DNA of 9,517 nt. Source: Candidatus Babelota bacterium. GTDB taxonomy: Bacteria > Dependentiae > Babeliae > Babeliales > JABCYS01. Below, one piece after another: positions 7,247-9,517 of this stretch. Position 1 is the stretch's first letter, and the number at the start of each line of letters is the position of its first letter. The DNA lies in contig JABCYS010000031.1 in NCBI GenBank assembly GCA_013290085.1, forward strand, positions 1 through 9,517, written 5' to 3'. The position numbers and the translations under genes were made by a program. A model generated the notes under the pieces. The model saw nothing but the letters and a program-made list of their open reading frames with translations. It was not told the DNA's origin and searched no databases.

Positions 7247-8049
7247 CTTCAGGTAGCTGCCAGACCATGGACCCGATAACTGGATGTCTTCTCTTTTTTG
7301 AAACCCTAGCTAATAAGCCAAATTTAACTGCCAGAGAGATTCATTTTCTTTATAATAGACATCCTATTCTTTATTTAGATCTTAAGAGTTTTTTCCCTAA
7401 TCTTGATAAAGAAGAATACCAAGATACTAACAGATATATTTGTTACAGAGAAAACCACAAAATATGCAATTTTGGTTGCGATTGTGACGCATCATTATGT
7501 CGTCTCGAAAATGTACTCAACCTCACACCACAATTTCATCCTTGGTATGCTACATATCTCATTGTTAACAAGCAAAAAATTTCAGCACTTGATCTTGCAC
7601 AGGCATGTGCAGATTTGCTATCCGAGACAACCGGCTTTACATCAACGTCATATCATAGTCTTGTAAAGCCCTTTGAAAATGATCCGGATCTATTTCGTGG
7701 AGAAAGTAATTTCTCTAGCCTTGAGATTAATAACATCCGAGTATTTTTAAAAACAATTAATAATGCAGACGAAAACAAGTATTTAGACGGCGAATTTATA
7801 TTGACCAATTATGACATCACCTTGGTCATTGAAAATGTAAAAATTAACCTTCTTGATTTCGCCTATACCCGTTTATATCATTGGATAGATCAAACGATTC
7901 TTTGGAAAAAGGAATTACAAAGCACTGAAGGCAAAAACTCAGGAGAAATTCGGCGCGGTTATGAAATCTCTCTTAATAATTTTAGGGCTGCGCTGAGAAT
8001 TGTTAAGCGCCTTAAAAATCATCCCCGATTTGCAAATTATAGGCGTTAA
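7225..8049 (+). CDS. Uncharacterised protein with a cysteine cluster
   Basis: No family is recognised. The 274-residue product has no signal peptide and no membrane segment. Its distinctive part is a cluster of five cysteines within 20 residues (C73, C81, C85, C87, C92) with H78, in the setting YICYRENHKICNFGCDCDAS, which could bind a metal. A later part, about residues 155-235, reads as mixed strands and helices (IRVFLKTINN, YDITLVIENVKINLLDFAYTRLYHWI). The C-terminus is basic and helical (ALRIVKRLKNHPRF). The start is uncertain: neither the ATG at 7225 nor the one at 7267 (MDPITG, 260 residues) has a clear ribosome binding site, and the nearby promoter favours 7267. I list the longer form. 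It is divergent from the toxin-like gene and is followed 16 bases later by a 56-codon gene. Confidence 0.7.
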   Translation: MEQKNHLTSGSCQTMDPITGCLLFFETLANKPNLTAREIHFLYNRHPILYLDLKSFFPNLDKEEYQDTNRYICYRENHKICNFGCDCDASLCRLENVLNLTPQFHPWYATYLIVNKQKISALDLAQACADLLSETTGFTSTSYHSLVKPFENDPDLFRGESNFSSLEINNIRVFLKTINNADENKYLDGEFILTNYDITLVIENVKINLLDFAYTRLYHWIDQTILWKKELQSTEGKNSGEIRRGYEISLNNFRAALRIVKRLKNHPRFANYRR

Positions 8050-8065
8050 AAAAAACTAGGAATCC

Positions 8066-8236
8066 ATGAAGAAAAAATCTTCAGTATTTAATCCTGAATT
8101 TTTAAAAAATAAACAAGGTAAAGTTATCTCTGTTTATTTGAATGAAGCTTCTGCAAAATTTCTTTTTGGGGAAATAGCACGCCTGGAAAAGAAGATCGCG
8201 GCTTTTAAAAAAAAGAAAGCCAAACGAAAAGAATAA
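8066..8236 (+). CDS. Small basic protein, 56 residues
   Basis: This short gene starts with ATG at 8066, preceded by AGGA (8058-8061) four bases away, and ends with TAA. It begins 16 bases after the 274-codon gene, so the two are probably one operon. The protein opens MKKKSSVFNPEFLKNK, has a middle that could form a strand and helix (VISVYLNEASAKFLFGEIARL), and ends in a run of Lys and Arg (KKIAAFKKKKAKRKE). Such a tail could bind nucleic acid. A small basic partner of a larger unknown gene could be an antitoxin-like or regulatory protein, but nothing in the sequence proves it. The stop lies four bases before the convergent galE stop. Confidence 0.6.
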   Translation: MKKKSSVFNPEFLKNKQGKVISVYLNEASAKFLFGEIARLEKKIAAFKKKKAKRKE

Positions 8237-8240
8237 ACTT

Positions 8241-9245
8241 CTAATTTCTCAGTTCCTGCGCAACATGCGCATGCCCAGCCTGCTGCTCAAACACATGCGC
8301 TGACCTGATAATAAACTCAAGATCTGAGTAACGCGGTTGCCACTGCAAAATATTTTTGGCACGAGTAGGATCGGCAACAAGTTCCGCAGGATCGCCTGCA
8401 CGTTTTTCTGCAAACACGGTACGAATTTTTGTTTCAGTAACTTTTTCAACCATTTCAATAATCTGACGCACCGAAAATCCATTGCCCGTTCCTAAATTGA
8501 ATGCATCACTCGGTTTCCCCTCTAATAAATGATTAAGCGCAAGCAGGTGTGCATAACCAATATCAAGAACGTGTAAATAATCACGAACGCAAGAACCATC
8601 CCGTGTTGGATAATCAGTACCAAAAATGGAAAAGGGTTTTTGTGTTTGTGCAGCACGCAATAAGAGCGGAATAATATGCGATTCTGGTAGGTGGCGTTCG
8701 CCAAGCCCATACTCAGGTAACGCGCCTGCAGCATTAAAGTAACGCAACGCAACATATTCTAAACCATGCGCACGATTAAGATCTTGCAACACGGTTTCAA
8801 CAATTAATTTACTGCTTCCATATGGACTGATCGGAGCAGTAGGGTGATTTTCAGTTAAGGGCAGGAACTGCGGTTTGCCGTACACCGCACAGCTTGATGA
8901 AAAAATAAATTTGTTAACGCCATGAGCAAGCATGGTCTCAAAAAGTTGTAAAGTTTTGGTAACATTATTGTTGTAAAACTTAAGCGGATTTTTTATCGAC
9001 TCACCAACTTCGATAAAAGCGGCAAAATGCATAACAGCAGCAATATTATTTTTGCTCAAAAGTTCAGTAAGCAAATCCTGGTTGCCGAAGTCGCCCTTAA
9101 CGAATGTTGCCCACGGGTGAGAGAAGGTTTGTCCCTGAAGAAGATTGTCCAAGACAATGACTTTATAGCCATGCTGTGCCAGTAAAAATGCAGTATGAGA
9201 TCCTATGTAGCCAGCGCCACCGACAACTAAAATGGTGTTGTGCAT
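8241..9245 (-). CDS. galE: UDP-glucose 4-epimerase
   Basis: GalE interconverts UDP-glucose and UDP-galactose using tightly bound NAD, supplying sugars for surface polysaccharides and for galactose use. The 334-residue product matches the usual length (E. coli 338). The N-terminal Rossmann motif is GGAGYIGSH with G9, G12 and G15. The acidic end of the second strand is D33 in VLDNLLQG. The short-chain dehydrogenase catalytic set is present: S118 in SSSCAVYG, and Y142 and K146 in YGSSK. Further family marks are LRYFNAAGA, RDYLHVLDI and FNLGTGNGFSVRQIIE. The start ATG is preceded by GAGGA a few bases away. No other Leloir-pathway gene is in the window, so a role in nucleotide-sugar supply is more likely than galactose catabolism. 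It may act on N-acetylated sugars as well; this cannot be decided here. Confidence 0.95.
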   Translation of the reverse strand: MHNTILVVGGAGYIGSHTAFLLAQHGYKVIVLDNLLQGQTFSHPWATFVKGDFGNQDLLTELLSKNNIAAVMHFAAFIEVGESIKNPLKFYNNNVTKTLQLFETMLAHGVNKFIFSSSCAVYGKPQFLPLTENHPTAPISPYGSSKLIVETVLQDLNRAHGLEYVALRYFNAAGALPEYGLGERHLPESHIIPLLLRAAQTQKPFSIFGTDYPTRDGSCVRDYLHVLDIGYAHLLALNHLLEGKPSDAFNLGTGNGFSVRQIIEMVEKVTETKIRTVFAEKRAGDPAELVADPTRAKNILQWQPRYSDLEFIIRSAHVFEQQAGHAHVAQELRN

Positions 9246-9303
9246 TGTTCCTCACGTCTCTACTGTTGTATCCTTAATCGACGAACAAAATTCTCTGCCC
9301 CTG

Positions 9304-9517
9304 TTACAACTCTTGGCGAATATTAATTTCCATCGGTTGTACTTTTTGTGCCGGGATAACCGGTGGCATTTCTTTTTTCACCGGCGCTTTTTTCATCATC
9401 GGTTTTTTACGACGCATCATCTTTTGTCCCGGCTTTTGTGTCTGCTTCATTTTTTTTGTACCAGCAGGAGCTGCTGTAACTTTTTGAGGAGCAACGACTT
9501 TTGTTTTAGCTACTACT
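9304..9517 (-). CDS. C-terminal end of a Lys/Pro-rich protein (5' end off the window)
   Basis: On the minus strand the frame is open from the right edge to a TAA at 9304-9306, giving 70 residues. The sequence is low in complexity and strongly basic: VVAKTKVVAPQKVTAAPAG, then KKMKQTQKPGQKMMRRKKP, MMKKAPVKKEMPP, and a less repetitive end PMEINIRQEL. No domain is recognised. Such tails occur on nucleic-acid-binding, periplasm-spanning or surface proteins; which applies here is unknown. It lies 58 bases upstream of galE in the same direction and could be co-transcribed. The biased composition with no stop codon, plus its position, make a real gene likely, but the reading frame could be tested only with more sequence to the right. 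Confidence 0.6.
   Translation of the reverse strand, partial: VVAKTKVVAPQKVTAAPAGTKKMKQTQKPGQKMMRRKKPMMKKAPVKKEMPPVIPAQKVQPMEINIRQEL

Noticed and set aside
8249..8755. Alternative minus-strand frames inside galE
   Set aside because: galE motifs run through this region in the other frame, so these are shadows.
1..9517. CRISPR arrays, tRNA genes, insertion sequences and attachment sites
   Set aside because: Looked for regularly spaced direct repeats, cloverleaf-type sequences, transposase motifs and terminal inverted repeats; none was found by eye.

Overview
This window looks like chromosome from a bacterium that lives in or on eukaryotic cells. The best guess is an amoeba- or protist-associated lineage such as Candidatus Dependentiae (TM6). 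That guess is inference. It rests on a bacterial SecA and GalE sitting beside a eukaryote-type RING-H2 protein that appears to be exported, a large secreted protein with a toxin-like C-terminus, and a moderately AT-rich, tightly packed layout. No rRNA gene, tRNA gene, CRISPR array, transposase or integrase was seen.

Layout, left to right. (1) 1-365, +: end of a RING-H2 protein whose frame runs off the left edge through what looks like the end of a signal peptide. (2) 492-3722, +: secA, followed without a gap by a minimal nucleotidyltransferase (MNT) and a HEPN protein. secA and the MNT gene share an ATGA stop/start, and the MNT and HEPN genes overlap by 14 bases, so this is one translationally coupled unit joining an essential export ATPase to a toxin-antitoxin-type pair. 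(3) 3773-7168, -: a five-gene run. A 688-residue protein with a signal peptide comes first, then four small genes of about 100 codons. Three of the four are paralogues and the fourth is unrelated. The order (exported protein with a compact His-rich C-terminal domain, then tandem small acidic proteins) is that of a polymorphic toxin with its immunity genes. (4) 7225-8236, +: two uncharacterised genes, 274 and 56 codons, divergent from the toxin-like gene across a 56-base promoter region. (5) 8241-9517, -: galE (UDP-glucose 4-epimerase), preceded by the Lys/Pro-rich end of a gene that runs off the right edge.

How the parts may work together. SecA drives protein export and the 688-residue and RING proteins look like exported clients, so the window joins a secretion motor with candidate effectors. 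The RING protein would make sense only inside a eukaryotic host that has ubiquitin. The 688-residue protein and its tandem small genes look like an antibacterial toxin-immunity locus or an effector locus. The MNT-HEPN pair is probably a separate intracellular toxin-antitoxin module.

Start sites were re-examined. The MNT gene should begin at 3032, not the upstream ATG at 3014. The last small gene of the array should begin at the ATG at 4081, not the TTG at 4114. The 113-residue gene in the array uses GTG at 4777. The start of the 274-codon gene is uncertain because a promoter-like sequence lies so close to its first ATG.
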